NCBI GenBank assembly: GCA_035048495.1
Contig: JASUTR010000086.1
Location: forward strand, 186,001 to 250,000
DNA from: Euptelea pleiosperma
Taxonomy: Eukaryota > Streptophyta > Magnoliopsida > Ranunculales > Eupteleaceae
Length of the DNA stretch: 64,000 nucleotides
Direction: 5' to 3'
The notes under the pieces were generated by a model. It saw nothing but the letters and a program-made list of their open reading frames with translations. It had not been told where the DNA came from and made no database searches. The position numbers were made by a program, and so were the translations under genes. The stretch's first letter is position 1; the number at the start of each line of letters is the position of its first letter. Positions 10,760 through 21,314 of this stretch are shown in pieces.

Positions 10760-11247
10760 TGTTGATCAGAATAGTCATTCTGTGGATATGACGGGTACTG
10801 GGATTGCAAGTATTGCCAGTCATACTCTCCATTGGGTTGATGGAACCTGGAAGGATAATTATCCTGCGGCAGTTGCTGCGGGAGGGCAGACTGTTCCCAA
10901 CCAAAGTTATGGTGACTCCTATTATCCGGATAATAAGTGTTGTCATAGGAGGTCTGCATTAGAGATGGAAAGGTACAGACATCTTGCTGGATAGGAGGGT
11001 AATATCCTACAGACTGGGAATGGTACACAGGTTGCTGGACTGCGGCACGAAGGGCAGAGACTGAATTTTTAAGCTCTTGGAGTACAGAATTGTACTCCGG
11101 ATCTCGGTGATTATCATACCCTGTAGAAGTGTGCGAGACTGGAGTATCATGATGATACGCAGAATTGTCATACCATTGTTGAGAGTGATCACCTCGATTC
11201 TCACAGAAATTGTAGTAGGTCTCATACAGAGGCCGTTCATCTACCAT
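10726..11247 (-). CDS. Element G gag-derived ORF, upstream part (173 codons), capsid-less
   Basis: Starts MVDERPLYETYYN at 11247. VLQELKNSVSALRAAVQQP aligns with [18 protein letters not shown] of B (about residues 290-310), placing the start near the end of the B capsid region. The whole capsid-like segment (B residues about 130-240) is missing upstream, and the CCHC knuckle is also absent. The rest is rich in Y, Q, N and P (HHNFGWEQSALPQQLPQDN, like B's [18 protein letters not shown]). It runs out of frame after QQWALRISRVSS and overlaps the 9407-10759 frame, which carries on the homology, so a single-base indel near 10750 split one ORF of about 610 codons. Confidence 0.6.
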   Translation of the reverse strand: MVDERPLYETYYNFCENRGDHSQQWYDNSAYHHDTPVSHTSTGYDNHRDPEYNSVLQELKNSVSALRAAVQQPVYHSQSVGYYPPIQQDVCTFPSLMQTSYDNTYYPDNRSHHNFGWEQSALPQQLPQDNYPSRFHQPNGEYDWQYLQSQYPSYPQNDYSDQQWALRISRVSS

Positions 11248-13023
11248 TAGAGGCGATAGAGGGGTGCGGTGGACTAACTCTCAGATCGAGTCAGTAAAAG
11301 GTTAAGGCAGGTCCAACCGGGCTTCTACTTGAAAAAGCAAGCCCAAGATTTGGCAAAAAGTTGCCAAAAGGAGACACTGGAGTAGTGATTCTAAATGATG
11401 CACACCAAGCATAGATAATCCTATTCTAAACAATCAGGATATATTTTAGGCAGTATCTTGTTAGTTTTGGGGCTAGAGTAGATTATGACAGTGGGCGGAC
11501 CACTGGTTTATCTTTTAGCCGCCGGACTAACTGTATGCACTCAGAGGTTCTCACCAGGCTACACTCTTCAGAGCGAATCCTTTAGTACTAACTCTAGTTA
11601 ACAACAAGGCAATCCGAAGCCTAGACAGACGTGCGGCACAATGGCTGTCTTAAGTACGTCCCAGACTAACCGGATTGGTCAAGTGTATAAGAACAGTGTT
11701 CCCTCGGGTTAAGCTAGGGTTGGTGCGTGTTCCTAGTCCACACGCAACTAACCGCCGAATAGTCCAAGATGCCACGTCGAGCTCAGTGTACTTGAGTAGC
11801 AGGGACTTATGGGTGTGTTAGACAACAGGGACCCGCGCTCGTGGTCTTATTTCGATTGGATGGTAAGTGGGTTCGCTTTGTGTGGATTTTTCCTCGAACA
11901 CTGGGCTAATTGGCTCTACTTCTTGATTCTTTTTAATTAAATGGAGCCTTGGGATCAAATCAGTTGGAATGATGAGGTGGGTGATGAAATCCCACCAGTT
12001 TCAATTTTGGAGCTGGGTTTGCTCTCTTAGAGTTGATTGATTAACGGCCACGCCACGCAAGTCGAATAAGTTGTTGCTATAAAACAAATAGACAAGCGGC
12101 AATGATGCACCCAATAACACCGTATCGCACTCAAGGCGAGGATAGGGACTTACCTCCCGTGGGCCACGCCACGGGGTCTCCTCCGTGGGTTAGGGAGGGG
12201 TATCCTAATGGGCTTGGGCCCGACTCCACCTCTTTGAGCTTTCGCTCCCTACCCACACTGGATCGTTTTCCTGCAGAAAAGTTAGATCGCACGGTCTAGG
12301 TATTTGGGATTCTATTTGGAAGATCCTTGCCTTTTTAGGGTTCACAGAACAAGCACTGGATTTAGGCAAGTTTTTGAATTAATTTCCAAGTTTGAGATGG
12401 GTTAAAATTTAGGAATTCCCAGATGGAAAATACTTAGATTGGAAAGTTTCCCGAACTGTGGAGATCTTCCAAGAAAGATTTGATTGCGAGATCCCTTATA
12501 ATTTTGGGAAATTTCCCAAAATTGAAATTCTGCTAGATTTGGGGTGTTTCCTTTTGCAGACTTTTCCAAATTTGGAAGATTTCTAAAGATAGAAATTCTT
12601 CTAAAGAGGAAACTTCTAAGAGGGGAAACCCTAATTTAGCAAAGTTTCAAGATTTTAGAATTTTTCCAAAAATCGCAAATCCTTGATTGGTGATTTCTAA
12701 AAATCTGCAAAATATAAAACCCTAATTTTTTTGAATTTTGATTTTTGAATTTTTTTGGTATTTTTCACTTAATCTAGGGTTTCTAAAAAACCCTAGAACA
12801 AGATCTAGCAGTTATATGGAAAGCAGCAAAATTCCTAAATTATTACAAATTGCACTCGGCCTTCCGAGGCATTAAAAATAGTAATTTAAAAACTGCTAAA
12901 AATCAACAAAAACAAAAAAATAGAAAGTTTCCCGAAAAGGTCGGGCTGGCCAAATTGAGCAACTTTTCGCTTCAGCAACTTTCTAATTCCGTCTTTACGT
13001 CCTTTTTCGCACTCCCGAACACT
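11248..13023 (-). other. Untranslated leader of element G
   Basis: About 1.8 kb between PBS and ORF, homologous to the A, B and C leaders. It keeps the perfect 24-bp palindrome at 12500-12523 (half-site AATTTTGGGAAA), the CTAGGGTTT/AAACCCTAG inverted repeat, and a 117-nt GC-rich block (12154-12270) bounded on the minus strand by CTGCAG| and |GTAAGT. No protein frame is convincing. Confidence 0.7.
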
Positions 13024-13041
13024 CGAGCGGCAGCGGCGCCA
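13024..13041 (-). other. Primer-binding site of element G
   Basis: TGGCGCCGCTGCCGCTCG on the minus strand, two bases inside the 5' LTR. It resembles the complement of the plant tRNA-Asp 3' end (TGGCGCCG, one mismatch, TGCCG), the primer usual for Athila elements. Confidence 0.75.
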
Positions 13042-13043
13042 TT

Positions 13044-14991
13044 TGAAAGTAGGGTTTTTCCGTGTCGTTGGATCGGAAACCCTAATCTCAACAATATTTG
13101 TAATTATCCGAGACTTATTCCTGCAAAAATTAAGAATTCTAGCACAGTGGAAAGTCGGAGTCGAATCCGCACTCGGGATTAATCGGGTTAGCGCAAATAA
13201 GAACTCATTTAAACATGGGAAATCCTTAAAAACATGGGAAGGTGAGAATGGTGGTGGCTTGCTGTTGCCGGTTGTGATCGGAGAATGTAGGTATTAACGG
13301 AGATGGTGCTTGGAGTTACACCAGGATGCAGTCCGTGTGATCACTATAGCTGTGAAAACCGTTGAGGAGGGTGGTGGTGTGTTGCAGGTTTAGCCGGAGG
13401 AGGAATCAAGGGCCGCAATCCACGGGAGGGTGGTGGAAGAACACGTTAACAGCCTGCAAGAAGTGCAGGCCGTGAGCGTGCTGGTGTGGGTGACGAGCTC
13501 TACCAGACCGTGGGGACCGAAAGAAGAGCTGGGATGAGATGGAATGAAGTGCGTGGCAAAGAGTAGAGAGATGGGGGTTGAGGACGGTTTTTTTTTTTCT
13601 TCCAAGAGAGGAGAGAGGAGTGGAAAAAACCAGAAGACTAGAGGGGCAGCCCCGGTTGAGTGGATGGGGGAGACGGTCAAGAAGCCTTCATCCTCCCTTT
13701 CTTTTCTTTTTATATTGCTACCCTCTTAGGGTTTAAGGAGGAGGTTGACGTGTAAGAGTTTTCCCTCTTAACTTGTGGACCCCACCTTTGCAACTTCAAC
13801 AAGTGGTTTGCTGTCCACTCTTTGGCCCACCATATTCTTGGTCCACTCTTTGATCTTGCTAGCCCATGACCTTGTTGGCCCACTCTTTGGCCCATCATTC
13901 AGCAACCTTGCTCAAGCTCAAACAATTTCATCATACACCGTTTGATCTTTGTGGTCCAGCACATGGTCCCACAATTCCTTTATTGATCAACCCGTTTATA
14001 GCAATTGTGCCATAACTGAGCCTTTCAAATAGATCTTGTCCGTCGGTGTTTGGTTTTTCATCCCCATGCGAGATTTAAAAATGGATATGACGCTTGCACT
14101 GATAATCTAAGCCGTCCATTGCTTAATATTCCTCCACTATTCATAAACTCGTCGGTTCAACTTATATGCTGATCCACAAACTTGGCCTGTGTCTTTTGCC
14201 GCGATCTAATCATCAAAGCCCCATCCTACCTCTTCACTGTTCTTTTTGTGTCCTGGCCTACACCTTGATCCTATGCTTTGGCAATTTTCACTTTTTTGGC
14301 CCATATTCATCTTCCTTTGTGGCTTGTTAACTTGGCCCATTGGCCAACATCTTTGCACGTGACCCATTAGTCTTCAGGCTTCATAGATTGTGGTTTGCAG
14401 CTAGGTCTACTATTCTTCCAGTTTGGCCGTTCTTCAATTTCACCAACTTCACTGTCTCGGTTCATATTTTTGTCCCGCCTAGTTCTTTGATCTCTGATCG
14501 TGACTTTCTTGGTTGGTCGCGGCCTGCAAGTCTCGAGAATCATCCGATTGGGTTTCTTGATTATCTGCATGGAGACTTCCTGCGATCCTCTTTGTCTTGG
14601 TTCATGGATCAGTTGGCTCATTGGTTCCTTGTTCGTCTCTGCTATCCTCTGGCCCGGCATGTACTTGGCCTGTATTTTCCTATCATAACTTGCTGGCTCT
14701 TTAAGTGGGCTTCTGTGATCGCTCGTGGACCCACAATCCCTAAAATTCTCCAATCGGGTTTCCTGCGACAAAAGAAGCGCGTAATAAGACTTTATCAGAA
14801 CGGCTTAATATCTAGACTTCCAAAAATGTGTTTAATGCATGCAAATATACCATTTCGTCCAGAAAAGTGTGTTCTACGCAACAGAAGAGACTATTACGTA
14901 GAAAAGTAGATAAATAGAGCATTTTACGTAAGAGAATGCAATAACGCTAAAAGGATAATTGCTTAAAATAAGCACTTTTGAGCGAATATCA
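13044..14991 (-). repeat. 5' LTR of element G with a 1.13-kb internal deletion
   Basis: 1948 bp against 3077 bp for its 3' partner. The two match on both sides of a junction near 13250, where bases after GGGAAGGTGAGA (3' LTR near 1650) join sequence found near 2783 in the 3' LTR. ATGGTGGT is shared at both ends of the missing segment. The loss removes part of R/U5, including the candidate splice donor; the TATA-like box (13706-13716) remains. Confidence 0.88.
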
Positions 14992-16011
14992 TACACGTTG
15001 AAGTGCAGCAACGTGATGGCGTCCGGTGGTTGCTTGAAGAGATTGGAGGACGTGGAGATGATGAACTAGGGGGGCAATGGTTGTTGCTCATGCTACAAGG
15101 TGAGCGGTGGTACAGCAGGTGATCGGAGACGATGAAGTGCAGGGTGGCACGACGGTGCTGCCTGTGTAGAGGCGTTAATGGCGGTGGAGCAGGCGGGAAT
15201 GGCAGCGTTTTTTTTTGTTTTTTTCAAGAGAGGGAGACGTGAGGAAGAGGATCTGAGATCGATGAGAAGGGAGGGCGATTAGGAGAGGAGAAAAGACACG
15301 GTGGTGGAGAGGAGCTCGTGTTGCTGTTGTTGGAAGAAGACGCCGGAGTTGCAGGCTGCAACTCCGGTCAAAGATGGGTGGAGAGTTGCAGCAGGCGGTG
15401 GAGAAGTTGCGGGGGATGCTGCGTTGCTGCCTCATGCATCAGCGAGAGGAATAGATGAAGAAGAAAGGAGGGAGACAGAGAAGATGGAGGTGGTCCAAGA
15501 GGAGCTCGCCGGAGAAGACGAACCAGTCCGGCGAGCTTCAAGATGAAGAAGAAGTTGATATTCGGGCCAAAAGAGAGGGAAAGAAGGAGAAGGGGAAGAA
15601 GGAGAAGCCGTTGGGGGAAGGAGAGGAGGAGAGGGGTTTGGAAAATTAGGGTTCGTCCTCCTCCTTCCCCCTTTTAAAGCTTCCCTATTTCCTTTAATGG
15701 AAATAGGGGGTTTTTGAAAATAAAAAAAATAAGAAAAATATTTTTATTTTTATTTTTTAAGTAAAACACTACTTTTTTATGGGGAATCTCCCCAATTAGT
15801 GGACCCCCCATTTAATTAAAATTATTTTGAAATTCGCGGGGTCCACTAACTGGTCGGACAGCGGGTCGATGAAGATGGGCCCGGCTACTGGCCCGCATGG
15901 ATTGATGATGTCTATCGTCTCACAAGATGATGTGACAGACAGTCTGATGGCGATCGGATGGATGGTGACTTGATTGGGACCCAGATTAGTAGATCGATGG
16001 ATTTAGAGAGA

Positions 16012-16061
16012 TCCAACGGTCCGATTGAAGATCCAACGGTCCGATGGAAGATCCAACGGTC
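16012..16061 (+). promoter_or_regulatory. Three 20-bp-phased MSA-like sites in LTR H
   Basis: TCCAACGGTC at 16012-16021, 16032-16041 and 16052-16061, with the same 20-bp spacing as in LTR I and the final copy again followed by A. Confidence 0.5.
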
Positions 16062-16727
16062 AGAAAGCTAAGGGAGATGAGATAGAGCTGATGGGCAGGA
16101 GTTCTGGGGTTAGGTCAGTAGATTCGAGGACCGAGAGATGAAGAGAGAGAGAGAATAAGGAGAGATGAGAGAGAAAGTATCAGAAAATAGAGATAAAAGC
16201 ACTGGCGGAGGGTCTGGAACCCTGGTCTTCACTGTGACCATCCTCACGCTTCTCCAGTAGAGTCGACTATCATTCTTTGCTGACTCATGTGGCTTTAAAC
16301 GCTTTGGTCCGTCTCTTGGTCATTGGCCCTCCTACTCTCTTCGTTCTTTAGGTCGGCTTTTTGGTCCTCTTATTCAGCCCATATTTGGCCCATATCTTCT
16401 AGTCATAGCATGTGGGCTCTTTAAGCTTTGATAATGGGCTTTCCTGATCGATGTGGGCTTGCAAGTCTCGAGAATTGTCCCATTGGGGTTTTCTGCGACA
16501 GAAGAAGCGCGTAATGAGGCTCTATCAGAATGACTTCATGTCTAGACTTTCGAAAATGTGTTTAATGCATGCAAATATACCATTTCGTCCAGAAAAGTGT
16601 GTTCTATGCAACAAAAGAGACTCTTACGTAGAAAAGTAGATAAATAGAGTATTTTAACGTGGGAGAATGCAATAACGCTAAAAGGATAATTGCTTAAAAT
16701 AAGCACTTTTGAGCGAATATCAAGACG

Positions 16728-17122
16728 TTTGTCAGTTTTTATATTCATCTCCTCACATATAGTTTGAGAGAAAAGTATAAAACCATTTCTGAGTGATTCA
16801 CTTCTGAGTGGTATACAAGTGAGGATTGAGGTCGAGGCATACAGTCTCTAAGGAGATCCAAATATCTCTACTACCAGATAAGGATGATGTTGAACACACA
16901 CACACACTGAGTCTGAGTAATCTTTTGTTTGAAGGTCCATTTGTAGAAGTGTTGTATTTTGCTGATTAGTTCTAATTTGTGAATGATTTCTTACATCCTT
17001 CAAATAATCGGACAAAATGGAATTTTTTTTCTGAGCAATGCAAATAAGTTTTCTAGCATGTTCTGCCAAGCCCTTTTTAGCTCACTTATTTCGCAATAAT
17101 TGCCAAGGATTGTCAATATGCT
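16728..17122 (+). other. Element E 3' noncoding internal region, right part
   Basis: Continues bases 1-635 after solo LTR H. It resembles the corresponding region of A and B, including a CA repeat (16895-16908), GAGGTCGAGGCATA (16828-16841) and TGCCAAGGATTG just before the polypurine tract. No ORF is evident. Confidence 0.7.
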
Positions 17123-17134
17123 AGTTGGGGGTTG
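17123..17134 (+). other. Polypurine tract of element E
   Basis: AGTTGGGGGTTG immediately before TGATATTCGC; one base differs from GGTTGGGGGTTG of the other copies. Confidence 0.8.
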
Positions 17135-17588
17135 TGATATTCGCTCAAAAGTGCTTATTTTAAGCCATTATCCTTATAGCGATGTCGCATTCTCCTACGT
17201 AAAACTTGTCTTTTCATCGACTTTTTCATGTAAGAGTTTCTTCCAATGCGTAGAGCGCAATCTTTAAACGAAAATTGACTATTTGCATGAAATATACACA
17301 TTTCGGATAGTCTAGATATAAAGCCGTTTTGATTAAGTCTCATTATGTGCTTTTCTCTCGCAAGAAACCTGATCGGGCGATTTTCAAGACTTGCGGGCCC
17401 ATGATCAATCATAGAAGTCTAATATCAAAGCTTAAGGAGTCAACAAGCTATGACAAGAAGATACCGGCCAAATACGGGTCAAGTCAGAGGATCGTAAAGC
17501 CAGATAAAGAACCGAGAGAGAGGAAAAGCTGAAGACCAAGAGACGAGCAAAAGTGATTCAAAGCCGCACCAACTAACATAAAATGACG

Positions 17589-17648
17589 GCTTACGTAATT
17601 GATAAAGCCGACGGAAGATTACATTGAAGATCAGGGTTCATGACCCTC
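17589..17648 (+). other. tRNA-like module in E U3
   Basis: A possible D-stem GCTT (17589-17592) pairs with AAGC (17605-17608). Exactly 23 nt later comes a T-arm-like CAGGG-TTCATGA-CCCTC (17632-17648), four of five pairs. Twenty-three nt is the distance in a tRNA with a five-base variable loop. No acceptor stem is visible, so this is not a functional tRNA gene. Homologous modules occur in H, I, S and the array LTRs. Confidence 0.45.
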
Positions 17649-17916
17649 CGCCAGCTCTTTTGCCATTGTTTTGTATTATTTTCTCTCTCCTCTCTCCTAA
17701 TTCTCTCTCCATCTCTCTAGACTCTGATATCTAACCCGTAGATCGTCTCATCGTACCATTAGATCCCCAGATCTACCATCCGATCCCCTTCTCTATGATC
17801 GAATTGTTTATATCTCACTATCCAATCCTTAGATCGATCATCCTAACCCTCCAATCTCCATCATCTAACCTTAGATCTTCTCTCCTTCAGCTTTATTCCA
17901 TCTCTCATAGTTCTTC

Positions 17917-17966
17917 TACAGTTAGATCTTCAATTCGACCGTTAGATCATTCATCTGACCGTTGGA
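17917..17966 (-). promoter_or_regulatory. Three 20-bp-phased MSA-like sites in E U3 (one decayed)
   Basis: GACCGTTGGA (17957-17966) and GACCGTTAGA (17937-17946) read TCCAACGGTC and TCTAACGGTC on the minus strand. TACAGTTAGA (17917-17926) is a decayed third copy at the same 20-bp phase. They lie about 480-520 bp upstream of the TATA box. Confidence 0.5.
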
Positions 17967-18070
17967 TCTCTCCAGATCCTACGGTCCGCCAATTATGGAC
18001 CGAGTCAAACCACCACCTCATCTCATTCAATTATCATAGTTCCATCATCTAACAGCCCCCATGGCAAAGT

Positions 18071-18346
18071 GGCCCACAAGCAAATTGGAAGCCCACGGCC
18101 TTGTAACCCGTCCTAGAGCCCATGGTGTTTTGGGCTCATTTACCATTTTTTCCCCTACCGGCCAAACGCACCCTAACCTACGGCCTCGCAAGAGGCCCAT
18201 ATCTATCTGGCCCATTAGCCCGCTTATCCTTGAGCCCATGCCCATATCCATTGACACATGGTCACAAGGCCCACGGGCCAATTATCTTTGTAATGACCCA
18301 ATCAAAGCAAGTGGCCAACATAAACCCATGGGCTCTCACAAGCCCA
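18071..18346. promoter_or_regulatory. Dense cluster of TGGGCY (site II-like) motifs in E U3
   Basis: Ten TGGGCY/RGCCCA hexamers start at 18071, 18090, 18117, 18131, 18194, 18209, 18233, 18268, 18329 and 18341. Such motifs are known plant TCP-binding promoter elements of proliferation-associated genes. The cluster ends about 95 bp upstream of the TATA box. Confidence 0.5.
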
Positions 18347-18440
18347 CATTCAAGCCAATGGGAGAAGTGGTCCACTTTGACCACTTCTCATCAATCCCCA
18401 ACTTCATTCCCACTGTTTCTCTCTCCCACAACAAACTACT

Positions 18441-18450
18441 CCCTATAAAA
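18441..18450 (+). promoter_or_regulatory. TATA box of the E LTR
   Basis: CCCTATAAAAGAG lies about 1.3 kb into the LTR, followed by a pyrimidine-rich stretch. Transcription would start roughly 30 bp downstream, marking the U3/R border. Equivalent boxes are at 25983-25994, 38668-38679 and 51314-51325 (minus) and about 54213-54220 (plus). Confidence 0.6.
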
Positions 18451-18621
18451 GAGAGAGAAACCTTAGGTCTTTCTTTGGTTCCCTCCCCCTTCACTTCTAC
18501 TTCCATTCTTCTCCCACTTTTCTTGGAAGGTTTTGGGTGAGTTGTGTGACAGCCAGCACCCCCCACGATCTCCCACAATAGCTCCAACGTGACAGGCTAG
18601 GAGCACGTCCCATACACCATT

Positions 18622-18648
18622 AATTCCGGCGAGAAGCTCGCCGGAATT
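18622..18648. other. 12-bp perfect hairpin downstream of the TATA box (E)
   Basis: AATTCCGGCGAG-AAG-CTCGCCGGAATT. Element C has GATTCCGGCGAG-AAG-CTCGCCGGAATC at 54856-54882: one pair changed from A-T to G-C, the loop identical. Confidence 0.6.
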
Positions 18649-19197
18649 GTTCACCATTTCCACCATCTCCTTCTCCTCTTCTTCTTTTTCTTCTTTCTTC
18701 TTCTTCTTCTTCTCTTCTTCTTCTTTCTTCTTCTTCTTTCTTCTCTCTTCTTTCTCCTTTCTTCACCGCCCCCACCAGCAGCTCCGACAAGCCACCACCG
18801 TTCTCGCCGGACTAGTTCGTCCTCTCCGGCCAACTTCCTATTGCCCATCTCTTCTTCCTCTTCCTCTCTCAAAACCGTCACCTTGCTGCCTCCAAAATCA
18901 GCAATCAAAGCCGTTGAGTTTCAGTCCTGCCTCCTCAGTTTGGAAGAGGTGCTGAACATCGTCTGCACCAGCGTCTAAAGGTTCTCCAAGTGGTTGGTCA
19001 ATCCACCACCTCAACATCCAACGCCTTTGAGTTGTGGGTGGCTCTTCCACAGTTGCTGCCCGAACCAGCAACCACAATTATCACCTCTTCCCCTCATTCT
19101 TCTTTTTCTTCTTTTCTTCTTTTCTTCTTTTCTCTTCTTCCTTCTTTTCTTCATCTTCATTGCTGCTCCGCTAATCAACTTCATCACCACGTTCTTA

Positions 19198-19498
19198 CTG
19201 GAGTTGCAAGTGCAACTCCGGTCATCTTCTACGGCGAGAAGCTCGCCGAAAACTTGCACAGCAACCTCCTGCCTCCTCTTGCCATTCGGTTCCTCTCACA
19301 GAACCTATTCCTCCACGCACAGACCCTCTTTCCTTGCAGCATCATCAACAACCAACAACACACCCATTTCCAGATCTGAGTTTCCAGCCACCTACAATTT
19401 TCGGTCATCTGAACCTTCATTCCGCCCACAGCAGGTTGAGCTCGCAACAAATCAGCCATTTCCTTCACAGGTGGAGAGTTGCAGAACCTGCAACTCTC
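19198..19498. other. GAGTTGCA hairpins in E R/U5
   Basis: Three inverted repeats: CTGGAGTTGCA-AG-TGCAACTCCGG (19198-19221, one G-T pair), CGGCGAG-AAG-CTCGCCG (19232-19248) and GAGAGTTGCA-GAACC-TGCAACTCTC (19474-19498). The last keeps pairing although the outer bases differ from the usual CCGGAG. Confidence 0.6.
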
Positions 19499-20044
19499 TT
19501 TTCATTTGCCGCCTGCTGCGTGCTCCTCTGATCTGCACTGTGAAAATGGTCTGCATAGCACGGGTTCTTCATCACCTGTACCCTCCATCAACGAACAGCA
19601 CTGCAACTCCTCCATCTCCCTCCACTTGCTGTCATTCAGGTTGAAGCACCAACAGCCCGTCCACAAGACTTTCTCACTATACTCCTCAGCCTCTCAACGC
19701 TGCTGCTTCCTCCCTCTCTTCCCCAGCCGTTGCTGCCCTCACCTGGATCGTCTTCTTCATAGCAGCCATGGCTACTCCTCCATTGCTCACCACTTGCACC
19801 ATTGTTTCCTTACCTTGCCATCTTGAAGTTGCATCGGCAGTCTCTTGGAGCACTGGAACTGGAAACCTTCACTAGGTTGCTAATCATTGTTGCTGTCAAA
19901 GTCTTTCTAGTGCACCTTCGCTGGTTCATCAAACCATCCCTCCTCCATCACTTCGTGCACTTCTCCATCTCCACCACAATTACTGCCACTTCATAGGACC
20001 CACACCATCCGCACCACCACGTCCATGGGCCAATCCCATTCTCG

Positions 20045-20488
20045 GTAAGTTGTAATGGTGAGTCTTCATCTTTTCTACCTCTCTTCTTTCTCTCTCTAGG
20101 TTCTCTCTCTAGAATCACCTTTCCTTTATTTTCTCTCTCTACCTCCTACTTCCTCTCTCTACTTTCCACTTTCTCTCACTAAACTTATCTCTTCCATTTA
20201 TTTACATGCTTTCTCAAAGTTTAGTGATTGTTTTTAGTTTGGATTAATTCCCACATTTTTGTAAGGATTTTGATTATTTATTTTAATGTTATTTCAATTA
20301 TGTTATTTGATTATTTAATCTTAGTTAATTGAAAATTCTACATCAAATCAGATTTTAATACCGATATCCATCCTTCTCACCCTTCCATATTTTGAGCAAA
20401 TTTCTGTTATTATTGTTCTTTAATTTCCCTAACCCCGAGTGCGGACAATACCCGACACGAGCCACTGTGCAAATCTGCATTTTTGCAG
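20045..20488 (+). other. Possible U5 intron of the E LTR
   Basis: Donor CTCG|GTAAGT at 20045 and acceptor CATTTTTGCAG ending at 20488 bound 444 bp. Matching GT-AG pairs occur at the same place in C (55243-55652), L1 (24033-24413), L2 (36710-37101), L3 (49349-49743), H and G. Splicing is inferred from sequence only. Confidence 0.4.
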
Positions 20489-20575
20489 ATTAAGTGAACC
20501 AAATCGGAGAAATTACAAATATTGTTGAACTTTAGGGTTTCCGTAACCAACGACGCGGAAAAAGCCCTTCTTTCA

Positions 20576-21314
20576 CCGATCGCGATGTAGCTAATGAAAT
20601 GTGTGCCGTTGAGAGTCTAATCCCAGACTCCACCGAAGATATTCTTAAACAGTGTCTAGCACACTTTGGGGCTGACTTTGCAACAGAGTCAGCCATTTCT
20701 GATCTCAACGATCTTTTGGAGACTGCTCCATTGATAGATATCCTCGCTCCACTCATCGAGTTCGAGCCTCTGATAACCATGGCCAGAGAACCTATCCTCC
20801 TTTACCTACCGAGGTAAAACCTCTTCTATCCGTGTCTTCTGAGACACATTCTTCCACTCCATCTGCTTCAAAATTGGAGCTCAAGCCTCTCCCTACAGAT
20901 CTTTCTTATGCCTATCTTGGTCCTAAGGAAACCTACCCTATCATTATTGCTTCCGCTTTGTCTGCGAGTGAACGTAAGAAACTTCTTGAGTTGCTCAACG
21001 AGCACAAATCTGCGATAGGGTGGACTATAGAGATATTCGAGGCATAGACCCCTCGGTGTGCCAACATCACATCTATCTCGAGGATGAATCCAAAACCTCC
21101 TGAGAACACCAGAGGAGGTTGAACCCCGTCTTAAAGGATGTAGTCCGAGACGAGGTCCTTAACCTGTTCGATGCAGGTATCATCTACCCCATCTCCAATA
21201 GCAAATGGGTGAGTCATATTCATGTCGTCCCTAAAAAGGCAGGATTCACAGTTGTGGAAAATGAGAACAAGGAAATGGTCACCCAGCATCTAAAGAAAGG
21301 GTGGAGAGTCTGCA
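20576..21314 (+). pseudogene. Element D pol fragment 1 (protease-RT linker to start of RT)
   Basis: Corresponds to C residues about 874-1120: from [17 protein letters not shown] through [13 protein letters not shown] to KKGWRVC. It is broken by a base loss near 20793 (after REPILL), another near 21033 (IGWTI-EIFEA) and a TGA at about 21100 where B has Arg. The left edge abuts the E LTR; the right edge at CTGCA (21310-21314) is the target site of solo LTR S. It joins fragment 2 at 52533. The most decayed copy here, consistent with being the host of the later insertions. Confidence 0.9.

Larger units (their letters stand above)
1452..14991 (-). mobile_element. Element G: non-autonomous Athila-type element lacking capsid and RT-RNase H-integrase (TSD TACAC)
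   Basis: A complete two-LTR element on the minus strand: 5' LTR 13044-14991, PBS 13024-13041, leader, a gag/protease-derived frame 9407-11247, 3' noncoding region, polypurine tract 4529-4540 and 3' LTR 1452-4528. TACAC flanks it at 1447-1451 and 14992-14996. Internal length is about 5.6 kb after removing solo LTR I, against about 9.4 kb in A and B. The capsid-coding part of gag, the zinc knuckle and everything from RT through integrase are absent, so it would need proteins from a relative to move. It inserted into solo LTR H. Confidence 0.9.
636..16722 (-). mobile_element. Solo LTR H in element E, split by element G (TSD AGACG)
   Basis: One LTR in minus orientation: it begins TGAAAGTAGG at 636 and ends GCGAATATCA at 16722. 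H sequence is 636-1451 and 14997-16722, with element G between. AGACG flanks it at 631-635 and 16723-16727. No internal region is attached, so H is a solo LTR of about 2.5 kb. The right half carries three MSA-like repeats (16012-16061), a tRNA-like module with T-arm 16208-16224, a GGAGTTGCA hairpin (15343-15367), an 11-bp GAGCTCGCCGGA-type inverted repeat (15503-15513/15527-15537) and a 10-bp hairpin beside a TTTAAA box (15683-15708). A possible U5 intron is 715-1128 (minus). Confidence 0.88.
1..20575 (+). mobile_element. Element E: Athila-type LTR retrotransposon, 3' part only, interrupted by solo LTR H
   Basis: Plus-oriented element whose 5' portion lies left of the window. Visible parts are the end of a downstream ORF and 3' noncoding region (1-635), its continuation (16728-17122), the polypurine tract (17123-17134) and the 3' LTR (17135-20575). 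Bases 1-635 and 16728-17122 read in the same order as the 3' internal region of arrayed copies A and B (reverse complement of about 27170-28300), interrupted by H. The sequence right of the LTR (from 20576) is pol of element D, so E inserted into D. The expected right target-site copy is CCGAT (20576-20580); its left partner is out of view. E is clearly more diverged than A, B and C. Confidence 0.85.
17135..20575 (+). repeat. 3' LTR of element E
   Basis: A 3441-bp LTR from TGATATTCGC to CTTCTTTCA. In order it holds: a tRNA-like module (17589-17648), MSA-like sites (17917-17966), a TGGGCY cluster (18071-18346), a TATA box (18441-18450), a 12-bp hairpin (18622-18648), a pyrimidine-rich CTT tract (about 18667-18763), further hairpins (19198-19221, 19232-19248, 19474-19498), a possible intron (20045-20488) starting with a run of TTCTCTCTCTAG motifs, and the conserved GAGTGCGGA to ACACGAGCCACTGTGCAA block. 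Adjacent 20576 onward is element D pol. Confidence 0.88.
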
